NCBI GenBank assembly: GCA_018241985.1
Contig: JAFECV010000090.1
Coordinates: 1-7,784 of the forward strand
Length of the DNA: 7,784 nt
Source: Pseudomonadota bacterium
Lineage (GTDB): Bacteria > Pseudomonadota > Gammaproteobacteria > Burkholderiales > Burkholderiaceae_C
Reading direction: 5' to 3'
The notes under the pieces are model-generated. The model was not told the DNA's origin. It did no database searches and was given only the letters and a program-made list of their open reading frames with translations. The position numbers and the translations under genes are program-made. Below are positions 1 through 6,086 of the stretch, in pieces (the first letter of the stretch is position 1; each line of letters begins with the position of its first letter).

Positions 1-353
1 AGGATCGCCGCGAGGTCCTTCGGCTTCTCCAGCACCGGGCCGCTGGTCTGGCGCAGGTTCACGCCGAGCTCGTGCGCGATGATGTGGCTGAGCGTGGTCT
101 TGCCCAGCCCAGGCGGCCCGAACAGCAGCACATGGTCCAGCGCCTCGCCGCGCTTCTTCGCCGCGCCGATGAAGATCTCGAGCTGCTCGCGCACCTTGGC
201 CTGGCCGACGTACTCATCGAGCAGCTTCGGGCGCAGCGCGCGCTCCAGCGCCTCTTCGGCCGGCGAGCCGGCGGCGGCGGACACCATGCGCGGCGCGCCG
301 CGGTCCGGTTCGTCGTCGAACGGGCCTGCGAATTGGTCGGTCTGTATCGTCAT
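1..353 (-). CDS. ruvB: RuvB, Holliday junction branch-migration ATPase (N-terminal part)
   Basis: RuvB is the hexameric AAA+ motor that drives branch migration of Holliday junctions together with RuvA. The window holds the first 117 codons; the rest lies beyond the left edge. The start is ATG at 353-351, giving MTIQTDQF. An acidic, variable N-terminal tail (about residues 1-38) is followed by the typical RuvB opening [11 protein letters not shown] (41-51). The Walker A motif GPPGLGKT lies at residues 79-86, and the family segment [18 protein letters not shown] runs at 100-117. Walker B, the sensors and the winged-helix domain are out of view. Only two bases separate the start from the ruvA stop codon, so the two genes are almost certainly co-transcribed and perhaps translationally coupled. 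No strong Shine-Dalgarno is visible. The identification is secure. Confidence 0.97.
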   Translation of the reverse strand, partial: MTIQTDQFAGPFDDEPDRGAPRMVSAAAGSPAEEALERALRPKLLDEYVGQAKVREQLEIFIGAAKKRGEALDHVLLFGPPGLGKTTLSHIIAHELGVNLRQTSGPVLEKPKDLAAI

Positions 354-355
354 CG

Positions 356-928
356 CTATTTCGCCAAGGCTTTGAGCGCCAACTTGATGCCTTCGCTCAC
401 GCCCACGTCCTGCGGCAGTGCGCGGCTTGCGGTGGCGGCTTCCTTCTCGCTGTAGCCGAGCGCGAGCAGCGCCTGCGTGATGTCGCCGTGCGCATCGCCG
501 ACGGCGCCCGCGGCCGTGCCCAGGTCGGCCCCGAGCTTGCCCTTCAATTCGAGCAGCAGCCGCTCGGCGGTCTTCTTGCCGATGCCCGGCACCTTGACGA
601 GGCGCCCGGCCTGCTGCGCGGTCACCGCCTGCGCGAGCTCGGCGACGCTCATGCCCGAGAGCACCGCGAGCGCGGTGCGCGGCCCGACGCCGGAAATCCT
701 GATGAGCTGGCGGAACGCCGCGCGTTCGGCCTCCGTGCCGAAGCCGTACAGCACCTGCGCATCCTCACGCACGACGAAATGCGTCAGCAGTGTGAGCCGC
801 TCGCCGACGGCCGGCAGGTTGAAGAAGGTGCTCATCGGCACGTTCACCTCGTAGCCGACGCCGTGGCAGTCGAGCAGCAGCTCGGGCGGATTCTTGTCGC
901 TGAGCGTTCCGGTGAGCCTGCCTATCAT
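356..928 (-). CDS. ruvA: RuvA, Holliday junction DNA-binding subunit
   Basis: RuvA is the tetrameric DNA-binding platform that holds the four-way junction and recruits RuvB. The product is 190 residues, slightly shorter than the 203 of E. coli, and appears complete. It starts MIGRLTGTL, the conserved RuvA N-terminus (domain I, an OB fold, about 1-63). Domain II carries two helix-hairpin-helix motifs, around ISGVGPRTA (78-86) and [12 protein letters not shown] (113-124). After a short Ala/Gly-rich linker (about 133-147), domain III (148-190), which contacts RuvB, closes the protein. The ATG at 928-926 is chosen because the family begins exactly there; the frame stays open upstream to 1405 but encodes Arg-rich non-homologous sequence. 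An AG-rich stretch upstream may serve as the ribosome site. ruvC is not upstream: the next gene is the divergent ybeZ. Confidence 0.97.
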   Translation of the reverse strand: MIGRLTGTLSDKNPPELLLDCHGVGYEVNVPMSTFFNLPAVGERLTLLTHFVVREDAQVLYGFGTEAERAAFRQLIRISGVGPRTALAVLSGMSVAELAQAVTAQQAGRLVKVPGIGKKTAERLLLELKGKLGADLGTAAGAVGDAHGDITQALLALGYSEKEAATASRALPQDVGVSEGIKLALKALAK

Positions 929-978
929 CGAGCGCCTGCCTCGCTGTCTGTCCGGGTGTCTGCCTGGGTGCCTATCAT
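919..978. repeat. Short direct repeats flanking the ruvA start
   Basis: The 10-mer TGCCTATCAT occurs at 919-928 and again, exactly, at 969-978, which is 50 bases apart. The first copy contains the ruvA start codon on the minus strand; the second contains the proposed ybeZ -10 box. Between them lie two adjacent 12-base near-copies, TGTCTGTCCGGG (945-956) and TGTCTGCCTGGG (957-968), identical at 10 of 12 positions. Read on the minus strand the second 10-mer makes another ATGATAGGCA, but it is not in the ruvA frame. This may be slippage or a small duplication, or it may hold regulator sites; the sequence alone does not decide. Confidence 0.5.
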
Positions 979-1007
979 TGCTGTCCTTGCCGACCGGAAT
1001 TATCAGC
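929..1007. promoter_or_regulatory. Divergent ruvA / ybeZ promoter region
   Basis: This 79-base gap separates two genes that read away from each other, so it should hold both promoters. On the plus strand TATCAT at 973-978 matches the sigma70 -10 element at five of six positions and would place a start about 23 bases before ybeZ, but no good -35 element lies upstream of it. On the minus strand GATAAT (positions 1004-999) is also a five of six match and would give ruvA a leader of roughly 60 bases, again without a good -35. These assignments are inference. The gap also contains a short direct repeat and a tandem near-repeat, listed separately. Confidence 0.35.
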
Positions 1008-1967
1008 TTGATTCTCAGACACGCCTTCACGCCGCCGAACAACACGCGCCTCGCCCATCTGTGCGGGGCTATGGACGAGCACCTGCGCACGATCGAGCAG
1101 GCGCTGCAGGTGAAGATCACGCGGCGCAGCGAGCAGTTCCGGGTCGAAGGCGCGAAGGCGCACGCCGAGCGGGCGCTGGAGACGCTGCAGGCGCTGTACG
1201 AGATGGCCGCGCGCGCGATACCGACCGAACGGCTGCAGCTGATGCTGGCCGGCGACGGCGGGCTGGCCGAGGACGAGGAGGGCGCGCTGGTGCTGCACAC
1301 GCGCCGCGCCGACCTGCGCGCGCGCACGCCGAACCAGTCGGTGTATCTCGACAACATGGCGAGCCACGACATCACCTTCGGCATCGGACCGGCCGGCACC
1401 GGCAAGACCTACCTCGCGGTCGCGATGGCGGTCGACGCGCTCGAGAGGAGCGCGGTGCAGCGCATCGTGCTCACGCGCCCGGCGGTCGAGGCGGGCGAGC
1501 GGCTCGGCTTTCTGCCGGGCGATCTGAACCAGAAGATCGACCCGTACCTGCGCCCGCTGTACGACGCGCTGTACGACCTGATGGGGTTCGACCGGGTCAC
1601 GAAGGCGTTCGAGCGCAACGCGCTCGAGATCGCGCCGCTCGCGTTCATGCGCGGGCGCACGCTGAACAACGCGTTCGTGATCCTCGACGAGGCGCAGAAC
1701 ACGACGATCGAGCAGATGAAGATGTTCCTCACGCGCATCGGCTTCGGCAGCCGCGCGGTCGTGACCGGCGACGTGAGCCAGATCGACCTGCCGAAGAACC
1801 AGCCGAGCGGCCTGGTCGACGCCGAGCGGGTGCTGCGGCGCGTGGCCGGCATCGCGTTCACGCGGCTCACCAGCGCCGACGTGGTGCGCCATCCGCTGGT
1901 CGCGCGCATCGTCGACGCCTACGCGGCGCAGCGCAAGACCGCTCGATCGGCGGATGCTTCCAAATAG
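1008..1967 (+). CDS. ybeZ: PhoH-like P-loop ATPase (YbeZ)
   Basis: This is a cytoplasmic PhoH-family NTPase of the YbeZ type, thought to act with YbeY in rRNA and RNA metabolism. The proposed product is 319 residues. An N-terminal KH-like region (about 1-70) precedes the P-loop domain: Walker A GPAGTGKT at 127-134, the family signature [18 protein letters not shown] around 155-172, Walker B VILDEAQN at 224-231, and [10 protein letters not shown] (253-262). I place the start at TTG 1008, since the resulting [20 protein letters not shown] opening matches what I remember of Comamonadaceae homologues. GGAA at 996-999 could be a weak ribosome site. ATG 1071 (residue 22) is the alternative and would cut into the conserved N-terminus. 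An upstream TTG at 894 would overlap ruvA and add Cys/Leu-rich non-homologous sequence. ybeY follows 40 bases downstream. The family call is firm; the start is less so. Confidence 0.94.
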   Translation: MILRHAFTPPNNTRLAHLCGAMDEHLRTIEQALQVKITRRSEQFRVEGAKAHAERALETLQALYEMAARAIPTERLQLMLAGDGGLAEDEEGALVLHTRRADLRARTPNQSVYLDNMASHDITFGIGPAGTGKTYLAVAMAVDALERSAVQRIVLTRPAVEAGERLGFLPGDLNQKIDPYLRPLYDALYDLMGFDRVTKAFERNALEIAPLAFMRGRTLNNAFVILDEAQNTTIEQMKMFLTRIGFGSRAVVTGDVSQIDLPKNQPSGLVDAERVLRRVAGIAFTRLTSADVVRHPLVARIVDAYAAQRKTARSADASK

Positions 1968-1995
1968 ATAGCACACTGCGTAGATTCCACCTGCG
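1965..1995 (+). repeat. Degenerate tandem repeat at the ybeZ/ybeY junction
   Basis: TAGATAGCACACTGCG (1965-1980) is followed directly by TAGATTCCACCTGCG (1981-1995), a near copy with one gap. The first copy supplies the ybeZ stop codon TAG. The surrounding 1953-2020 is noticeably richer in A and T than its flanks. The pattern resembles the degenerate intergenic repeats I recall from Comamonadaceae genomes, but that is a memory-based suggestion, not a match I could test. Confidence 0.35.
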
Positions 1996-2007
1996 CTTGC
2001 GACATAA

Positions 2008-2469
2008 ATGATTAAGAATTCCCCGGCGCGGACCACGGTGTCGCTGCAGTTCGGCCGCTTTGCCGGGAGTAGCGAGCACCGCGCGGTGCTGACGCGCGCG
2101 CGCGCCCTGCGCTGGGTGCGTCACGCGCTGGATTGCCCGGGCGAGATCGCGGTGCGCATCGTCGGCGAAACGGAAGGCCGTGCGCTGAACCGCGAATACC
2201 GCGGCAAGGACTACGCGACCAACGTGCTGACCTTCGACTATGAGCGCGAGCCGAGCGTCGTCGCCGACCTTGTGCTGTGCGCCCCTGTGGTCGCGCGCGA
2301 GGCCCGCGCGCAGCGCAAGACGCTCGAAGCCCACTACGCGCACCTGCTGGTGCACGGCACGCTGCACGCGCAGGGCTGGGACCACGAGCGCAGCGAGCGC
2401 GACGCACTCGCGATGGAAGCGCTGGAGATCCTGCTGCTCGGGGCGCTGGGGTTCGCGAATCCGTATTGA
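2008..2469 (+). CDS. ybeY: YbeY, rRNA maturation endoribonuclease
   Basis: YbeY is a single-domain metal-dependent endoribonuclease needed for 16S rRNA 3' end maturation and 70S ribosome quality control. The product is 153 residues, close to the 155 of E. coli. Its core contains NREYRGKDYATNVLTFDY (61-78), with the conserved Arg of the active site most likely R65, and the metal signature HGTLHAQGWDH at 116-126, whose ligands are H116, H120 and H126. The C-terminus ends in LGFANPY, usual for the family. ATG 2008 is chosen because VSLQFGRF (11-18) is a common beta-proteobacterial opening and a start must precede it; GTG 2038, ten codons later, is a possible alternative. Neither has a good Shine-Dalgarno, which suggests translation coupled to ybeZ. 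In many proteobacteria corC and lnt follow; here a toxin-antitoxin pair does. Confidence 0.96.
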   Translation: MIKNSPARTTVSLQFGRFAGSSEHRAVLTRARALRWVRHALDCPGEIAVRIVGETEGRALNREYRGKDYATNVLTFDYEREPSVVADLVLCAPVVAREARAQRKTLEAHYAHLLVHGTLHAQGWDHERSERDALAMEALEILLLGALGFANPY

Positions 2470-2527
2470 ATGCACACGGTCTGATGGCGACCGCGGCCGG
2501 CTGCTCACTTTCCGGGATGCGCCCCGA

Positions 2528-2561
2528 CTTGCGTCCGCAAGGCCTATGGCATAGTATGCCA
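2528..2561. promoter_or_regulatory. Paired dyads, predicted ParD operator
   Basis: Two perfect inverted repeats sit over the proposed promoter. CTTGCG-TC-CGCAAG (2528-2541) covers the -35 element and TGGCATA-G-TATGCCA (2547-2561) covers the -10 element. Their centres are 19.5 bases apart, close to two turns of the helix, so proteins bound at both would lie on the same face. ParD antitoxins have ribbon-helix-helix DNA-binding domains and usually repress their own operon, with ParE as co-repressor in several studied cases. That these dyads are the operator is inference from position and symmetry. The first dyad has only a two-base loop and no T-tract, so it is unlikely to be a ybeY terminator. 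Confidence 0.55.
2529..2557 (+). promoter_or_regulatory. Predicted parDE promoter
   Basis: TTGCGT (2529-2534) and TAGTAT (2552-2557) are separated by exactly 17 bases and match the sigma70 -35 and -10 elements at three and four of six positions. Transcription would begin near 2564, leaving a leader of about 20 bases that holds a good Shine-Dalgarno, GGAG at 2574-2577, six bases before the parD ATG. A moderate promoter under two dyads fits an autoregulated toxin-antitoxin operon. This is prediction by eye. Confidence 0.55.
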
Positions 2562-2583
2562 ATGAACCACACTGGAGATCAAC

Positions 2584-2853
2584 ATGCCGACCCGCAACGT
2601 GGTGCTGACCGACCCGCAGGCGCGGTTCGTCGAGCAACTGGTGGCTTCCGGCCGCTACCAGAACGCCAGCGAGGTGCTGCGCGAAGGCTTGCGCATGGTG
2701 CAGCGGCGTGAGCAGGCCGTCGCCGCGCGCCGCGAGGCCTTGCGCGATGCAGTGGCGGTAGGCGTCGCCGATATCGAGGCCGGCCGCTACGAGACCTTCG
2801 ACGATCCCGCCAGCCTGGATGCGTTCCTGATGGCGCTGGACGAGCCGGCCTGA
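2584..2853 (+). CDS. parD: ParD-family antitoxin (ribbon-helix-helix)
   Basis: This is the antitoxin of a type II toxin-antitoxin pair; it should bind and neutralise ParE and repress the operon. The product is 89 residues. The first 45 or so form a ribbon-helix-helix domain: the strand region TRNVVLTD (3-10), then PQARFVEQLVASGRYQNASE and VLREGLRMVQRRE (31-43), very typical of the ParD/CC2985 family. A basic helix follows (45-55), and the C-terminal part, VADIEAGRYETFDD (61-74) to the end, is the usual toxin-wrapping segment. ATG 2584 has a clear ribosome site, GGAG six bases upstream. The TGA stop is one base before the parE start, so the two are translationally coupled, antitoxin first. Composition is not obviously unlike the neighbours, so I see no strong sign of very recent transfer beyond its position. 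Confidence 0.93.
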   Translation: MPTRNVVLTDPQARFVEQLVASGRYQNASEVLREGLRMVQRREQAVAARREALRDAVAVGVADIEAGRYETFDDPASLDAFLMALDEPA

Positions 2854-2854
2854 C

Positions 2855-3184
2855 GTGGCGGCATGGGCGCTCCGCGTCGCGCTGAGTGCGCAGCGGGACG
2901 TGGCGGCGATCCGGGCATGGACGCGCCGCCAGTTCGGCGCTCGCCAGGCGCAGGCTTACGCCCGGACACTGTCGCTGGCAATCCAGGCGCTGAGCGAGGG
3001 GCCCGACGTCGCCGGTGCCGGAACACGCGACGACCTCGCACCGGGCGTGCGGGTACTGCATGTGGCGCGCCGGGGGCGGCACGGGCGCCACTTCGTTGTT
3101 TTCCGGGTGAGCGGCGAGCGGTGCATCGACGTGCTGCGCATGCTGCACGACAGCATGGACTTGGCGCGTCACCTGGAGCCGTGA
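2855..3184 (+). CDS. parE: ParE/RelE-superfamily toxin
   Basis: This is the toxin partner of the upstream ParD. ParE toxins share the RelE fold, but those studied inhibit DNA gyrase and do not cut mRNA; whether this one does is not visible from sequence. The product is 109 residues, within the usual range. The opening strand WALRVALS (4-11) is followed by two helices (about AQRDVAAIRAWTRRQFG, 12-28, and ARQAQAYARTLSLAIQAL), then a beta sheet with VRVLHVARR (65-73), HFVVFRVSG (79-87) and CIDVLRMLHDSMDLARHL (90-107), the family's characteristic C-terminus. The start is GTG 2855, one base after the parD stop, with no ribosome site of its own, consistent with coupling to parD. The gene appears intact. 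It converges on dtd with only 46 bases between them. Confidence 0.9.
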   Translation: MAAWALRVALSAQRDVAAIRAWTRRQFGARQAQAYARTLSLAIQALSEGPDVAGAGTRDDLAPGVRVLHVARRGRHGRHFVVFRVSGERCIDVLRMLHDSMDLARHLEP

Positions 3185-3230
3185 TCCCGCGCAGCCGATT
3201 CGCCGACGACGACACGCCGGCGGCTACCGC

Positions 3231-3683
3231 TCACGTCGCGCTCGGCCCGATCCGCAGCGGAATCGTCACCGGCCCGTCGTTCACCAGATGCACCTGCATC
3301 TCGGCGCCGAATTCTCCGGTCGCGACCTCGGGATGCGCGGCGCGCGCCCGCGCGACGAAATGCTCGTACAGCCGGCGCCCAAGCTCGGGCGGCGCGGCGG
3401 CGTCGAAGCCGGGCCGATTGCCGTGCGCGGTGTCGGCGGCGAGCGTGAACTGGCTCACCAGCAGCAGGCCGCCCTGCACGTCCTGCACGCTGCGGTTCAT
3501 CTTGCCGGCGTCGTCGGCGAAGATGCGCAGCTTCAGTATTTTCGCGAGCAGCCGCTCGGCTTCGCTCGCGCCGTCGCCGCGCTCGGCGCAAACCAGCACC
3601 AGCAGGCCGGCGCCGATCGCGCCGATGGTTCGGCCGGCGACTTCGACATGCGCGCGGCGCACGCGCTGGATCAGGGCGATCAC
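3231..3683 (-). CDS. dtd: D-aminoacyl-tRNA deacylase
   Basis: Dtd hydrolyses D-amino acids (classically D-Tyr) wrongly attached to tRNA, and also Gly from tRNA-Ala, keeping translation homochiral. The product is 150 residues, close to the usual 145-150. It opens MIALIQRV, a standard Dtd N-terminus. The two active-site motifs are present: SQFTL at 77-81 (T80 corresponds to the active-site Thr) and NDGPVT at 135-140, which holds the cross-subunit Gly-cisPro pair G137-P138. The sequence between them, [17 protein letters not shown] (83-99), is typical. The start is GTG at 3683-3681; no clear ribosome site is seen, but the upstream transporter gene ends only ten bases before it, so coupling is likely. 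With tyrS two genes upstream on the same strand, it fits a TyrRS/Dtd quality-control pairing. Confidence 0.97.
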   Translation of the reverse strand: MIALIQRVRRAHVEVAGRTIGAIGAGLLVLVCAERGDGASEAERLLAKILKLRIFADDAGKMNRSVQDVQGGLLLVSQFTLAADTAHGNRPGFDAAAPPELGRRLYEHFVARARAAHPEVATGEFGAEMQVHLVNDGPVTIPLRIGPSAT

Positions 3684-3693
3684 GGCTGGCTGG

Positions 3694-4626
3694 TTACAGC
3701 AGGTCGCGCTCGTCGCCGAAATGCGCTTCGACGTCGCTGGGCAGCAACTGGATCGTCGCGCGCAGGCCCGGCACCGCGCTCATCAGCGCCTGCTCGACGC
3801 TGGCGCGCAGCGCGGCGGCGCGGCCCAGCGTCCACTCGGCCGGCATGTGCATGTGCAGGTCGACGAAGCGGCGGTGGCCGGAGCGCCGCGTCGCGACATG
3901 GTCGAAGCGGATCACGTCGACGTTGCCGCGCCGGTACGCGAACTCGGCCAGCGTCTTCTCGATCTGCGCCTGCACCTCGGGCTCGAGCGCCTCGTCCATC
4001 AGGCCCTGCGACGAGCGCCACATCAGCCGGCCGCCTTCCCACAGGATGTTGATCGCGACCGCGATCGCGACCAGCGGGTCGAGCCAGAGCCAGCCGGTGA
4101 GCGCGACCAGCGCGACGCCGACCACGACGCCGACCGAGGTCCAGACGTCGGTGCGCAGATGGCGCGCGTCGGCCTCGAGCGCCATCGAGCGGTGCGCCTC
4201 TGCCGAGCGGAACAGCGCCCAGGCGACCGCGCCGTTCACCGCCGAGCTTGCGATAGACAGCGCCAGGCCCCAGCCGATCTGCTCCAGCGGCTGCGGGGCG
4301 ATCAGCCGCTGCACCGCGGCCCAGACGATGCCGGCGGCGGCGGCGAAGATCAGCATGCCCTCGAAGCCGGACGAGAAATACTCGGCCTTCGAGTGGCCGA
4401 ACGGATGGTCGGCGTCGGCCGGGCGCATCGCGATCGTCACCATCGCCAGCGCGAACGCCGCGCCGGCCAGGTTCACGAACGACTCCATCGCGTCCGACAG
4501 CAGGCCGACCGAACTGGTGACGTACCAGGCCGCCGTCTTCATCACGATGGTGACGACCGCGGCGACCGCCGACAGCCGCAGCATCTGCTGCGGCGTCGGC
4601 AGGTCGGTCATGGCGCGCGAGGGCAT
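3694..4626 (-). CDS. Cation diffusion facilitator family transporter
   Basis: This is an inner-membrane divalent-metal/proton antiporter of the CDF family (YiiP/FieF-like). The product is 310 residues. It has about six membrane segments (roughly 16-35, 38-65, 88-108, 118-140, 160-180 and 182-197) and a cytoplasmic domain (about 208-310). Aligned without gaps to YiiP as I remember it, from [11 protein letters not shown] onward, the site-A ligands are E48 and N52 in TM2 (Asp and Asp in YiiP) and H156 and D160 in TM5 (His and Asp, conserved). The loop site is conserved as D71, H74 and H78 in [13 protein letters not shown]. The C-terminal domain keeps His residues at 243, 258 and 260. The metal cannot be named from this. 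The start is ATG 4626-4624; M6 is an alternative, and neither has a clear ribosome site. It lies 51 bases after tyrS and 10 before dtd, so probably in one operon. Confidence 0.93.
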   Translation of the reverse strand: MPSRAMTDLPTPQQMLRLSAVAAVVTIVMKTAAWYVTSSVGLLSDAMESFVNLAGAAFALAMVTIAMRPADADHPFGHSKAEYFSSGFEGMLIFAAAAGIVWAAVQRLIAPQPLEQIGWGLALSIASSAVNGAVAWALFRSAEAHRSMALEADARHLRTDVWTSVGVVVGVALVALTGWLWLDPLVAIAVAINILWEGGRLMWRSSQGLMDEALEPEVQAQIEKTLAEFAYRRGNVDVIRFDHVATRRSGHRRFVDLHMHMPAEWTLGRAAALRASVEQALMSAVPGLRATIQLLPSDVEAHFGDERDLL

Positions 4627-4677
4627 GGCCGATTGTGACCCATGGACCAGGGCCGAACGGCACTGACGGCCGCGGGA

Positions 4678-5922
4678 TCAGCCCAGCGTCACCCGCGCGA
4701 ACTTGCGCTTGCCGACCTGCAGCACGTAGGTGCCGGCGCCGAGCTTGAGCCCCTTGTCGCTGACCACGGCGGAGTCGACGCGCACGCCGCCACCGTCGAT
4801 CAGCCGGTTGCCTTCGCCGCTGGACGCGGCCAGCCCGGCCATCTTCAGCAGCGCCGCGATGCCCAGCGCCGCACCGCCTTCGCCCAATTTCAGCGTCAGC
4901 GCCGGAATCTCGTCTGGCACGCCGCCGCGCGCGCGCAGCGCGAAGTCCTGCTCGGCCGTGTCGGCGGCCGCGGCGTCGTGAAAGCGCGCGGTGATCTCGC
5001 GCGCCAGCAGCAGCTTCGCGTCCTTCGGGTTGCGCCCGGCCTCGACCTCGGCGCGCAGCGTGGCGATCTCGGCTTCGCTCTTGAAGCTCAGCAGCGTGTA
5101 CCAGCGCCACATCAGCGTGTCCGAGATGCTCAGCACCTTCGCGAACATCGTGTTCGCGTCCTCCGAGATGCCGATGTAGTTGTTCTTCGACTTCGACATC
5201 TTCTCGACGCCGTCCAGCCCTTCGAGCAGCGGCATCGTCAGGATGCACTGCGGCTCCTGCCCGTATTCCTGCTGCAGATGGCGCCCGACCAGCAGGTTGA
5301 ACTTCTGGTCGGTGCCGCCGAGCTCCAGGTCGGCCTTCAGCGCAACGCTGTCGTAGCCCTGCATCAGCGGGTACAGGAATTCGTGCACGCTGATCGAACG
5401 TCCTTCTTTGAACCGCTTGTTGAAGTCATCCCGCTCCATCATGCGCGCAACGGTGTACTTCGCCGCGAGTTCGATCATGCCGCGCGCGCCCAGCGGGTCG
5501 CTCCATTCGCTGTTGTAACGAATTTCGGTCTTCGCAGGATCGAGCACCAGGCTGGCCTGCCGATAGTAGGTCTGCGCGTTCGCCTCGATCTGCTCGCGCG
5601 TCAGTGGCGGCCGGGTGCTGTTGCGGCCGGACGGGTCGCCGATCATCGTCGTGAAGTCGCCGATCAGGAAGATCACCGTGTGGCCCAGATCCTGCAGCTG
5701 GCGCATCTTGTTCAGCACCACCGTGTGGCCGATGTGGATGTCGGGCGCGGTCGGATCCAGCCCGAGCTTGATGCGCAGCGGCACGCCCGTCGCTTGCGAG
5801 CGCGCCAGCTTCGCGACCCAGTCGGCCTGCGGGATCAGCTCGTCGCAGCCGCGCAGCGTGACCGCGAGCGCGTCGCGCACCCGATCATCGACCGGAAATT
5901 GTAAACTTTGGTTTGAATTCAT
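4678..5922 (-). CDS. tyrS: Tyrosyl-tRNA synthetase
   Basis: TyrRS is a class I synthetase that charges tRNA-Tyr with tyrosine in the cytoplasm. The product is 414 residues. The Rossmann catalytic domain holds [13 protein letters not shown], with the HIGH motif at 63-66, and the second class I motif KMSKS at 241-245. That motif marks the TyrZ-like subgroup rather than the E. coli TyrS type, which has KFGKT. Tyrosine and substrate-binding segments include [11 protein letters not shown] (201-211). A C-terminal S4-type RNA-binding domain occupies about 350-414. I choose ATG 5922 because it gives [13 protein letters not shown] and the frame above it, though open to 6066, is Arg-rich and unrelated. 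The ribosome site is weak (AAAGA). The cation transporter and dtd follow on the same strand. I see no leader element such as a T-box, and none is expected in this group. Confidence 0.98.
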   Translation of the reverse strand: MNSNQSLQFPVDDRVRDALAVTLRGCDELIPQADWVAKLARSQATGVPLRIKLGLDPTAPDIHIGHTVVLNKMRQLQDLGHTVIFLIGDFTTMIGDPSGRNSTRPPLTREQIEANAQTYYRQASLVLDPAKTEIRYNSEWSDPLGARGMIELAAKYTVARMMERDDFNKRFKEGRSISVHEFLYPLMQGYDSVALKADLELGGTDQKFNLLVGRHLQQEYGQEPQCILTMPLLEGLDGVEKMSKSKNNYIGISEDANTMFAKVLSISDTLMWRWYTLLSFKSEAEIATLRAEVEAGRNPKDAKLLLAREITARFHDAAAADTAEQDFALRARGGVPDEIPALTLKLGEGGAALGIAALLKMAGLAASSGEGNRLIDGGGVRVDSAVVSDKGLKLGAGTYVLQVGKRKFARVTLG

Positions 5923-5933
5923 AACGGATTTCT

Positions 5934-5962
5934 TTGACCCGAAAGGGCTGCGCCGGTATACT
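5934..5962 (+). promoter_or_regulatory. Near-consensus sigma70 promoter for the M23 gene
   Basis: TTGACC (5934-5939) and TATACT (5957-5962) each match the consensus at five of six positions and are separated by exactly 17 bases, the best promoter in the window. Transcription would start near 5969, giving the M23 gene a leader of about 118 bases. The -10 lies within the palindrome GTATAC (5956-5961), so the minus strand also reads TATACC there, a possible weak -10 for tyrS, although no good minus-strand -35 is present. Divergent transcripts might therefore compete. Prediction by eye. Confidence 0.6.
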
Positions 5963-5968
5963 CGCCGG

Positions 5969-6086
5969 CTGTCTGTCGCGCCCGATTTTAAGTGGCGCCC
6001 CTGCTTAGAAGTCCGGACGGCTCGCAGCCGCCACCGCACCTGCTTGCGGCCAGCACGCAGGTTCATTCATCGTTGGGAATGCTGAT
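5969..6086 (+). promoter_or_regulatory. Structured 5' leader of the M23 gene
   Basis: The predicted untranslated leader holds several perfect inverted repeats: GTGGCG (5992-5997) with CGCCAC (6029-6034); nested in it the hairpin CGGCT-CGC-AGCCG (6018-6030), which competes for some of the same bases; the 8-base palindrome GTCCGGAC (6011-6018); and ACCTGC (6038-6043) with GCAGGT (6057-6062). After them come a GGGA ribosome-site candidate (6075-6078) and a mini-ORF of three sense codons, ATG CTG ATT TGA (6079-6090), whose stop overlaps the TTG start. In GC-rich DNA some such pairing is expected by chance, so a regulatory role is only a possibility. Confidence 0.35.

Noticed and set aside
894..1007. 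A longer N-terminus for the PhoH-like protein from TTG 894
   Set aside because: It would overlap the ruvA coding sequence and add Cys/Leu-rich residues built from the intergenic repeat; family members begin near TTG 1008.
488..2011. A 507-codon plus-strand open frame across ruvA and ybeZ
   Set aside because: It overlaps two well-supported genes in other frames and encodes Arg/Ala/Gly-rich sequence with no domain, a usual by-product of GC-rich DNA.
2528..2541. The CTTGCG/CGCAAG dyad as the ybeY terminator
   Set aside because: The two-base loop is too tight for a good RNA hairpin, no T-run follows, and the dyad coincides with a plausible -35 box.
3201..3222. A stem CGCCG/CGGCG in the parE-dtd gap as a bidirectional terminator
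   Set aside because: The stem is short with a 12-base loop and no T-rich run on either side; such pairing is expected by chance at this GC content.
2863..4638. A 591-codon plus-strand open frame across parE, dtd and the cation transporter
   Set aside because: It lies out of frame or antisense to three recognised genes and has a low-complexity Arg-rich product with no motif.
4651..4671. A hairpin (GGCCG/CGGCC) between tyrS and the cation transporter as a terminator
   Set aside because: The stem is only five pairs with an 11-base loop and has no T-tract on the relevant strand.
4642..5904. A 420-codon plus-strand frame antisense to tyrS
   Set aside because: It is the mirror frame of a highly conserved synthetase with no recognisable domain of its own.
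5923..6066. A longer N-terminus for TyrRS from 6066
   Set aside because: The extra 48 residues are basic and non-homologous, and the region holds the divergent promoter of the M23 gene.
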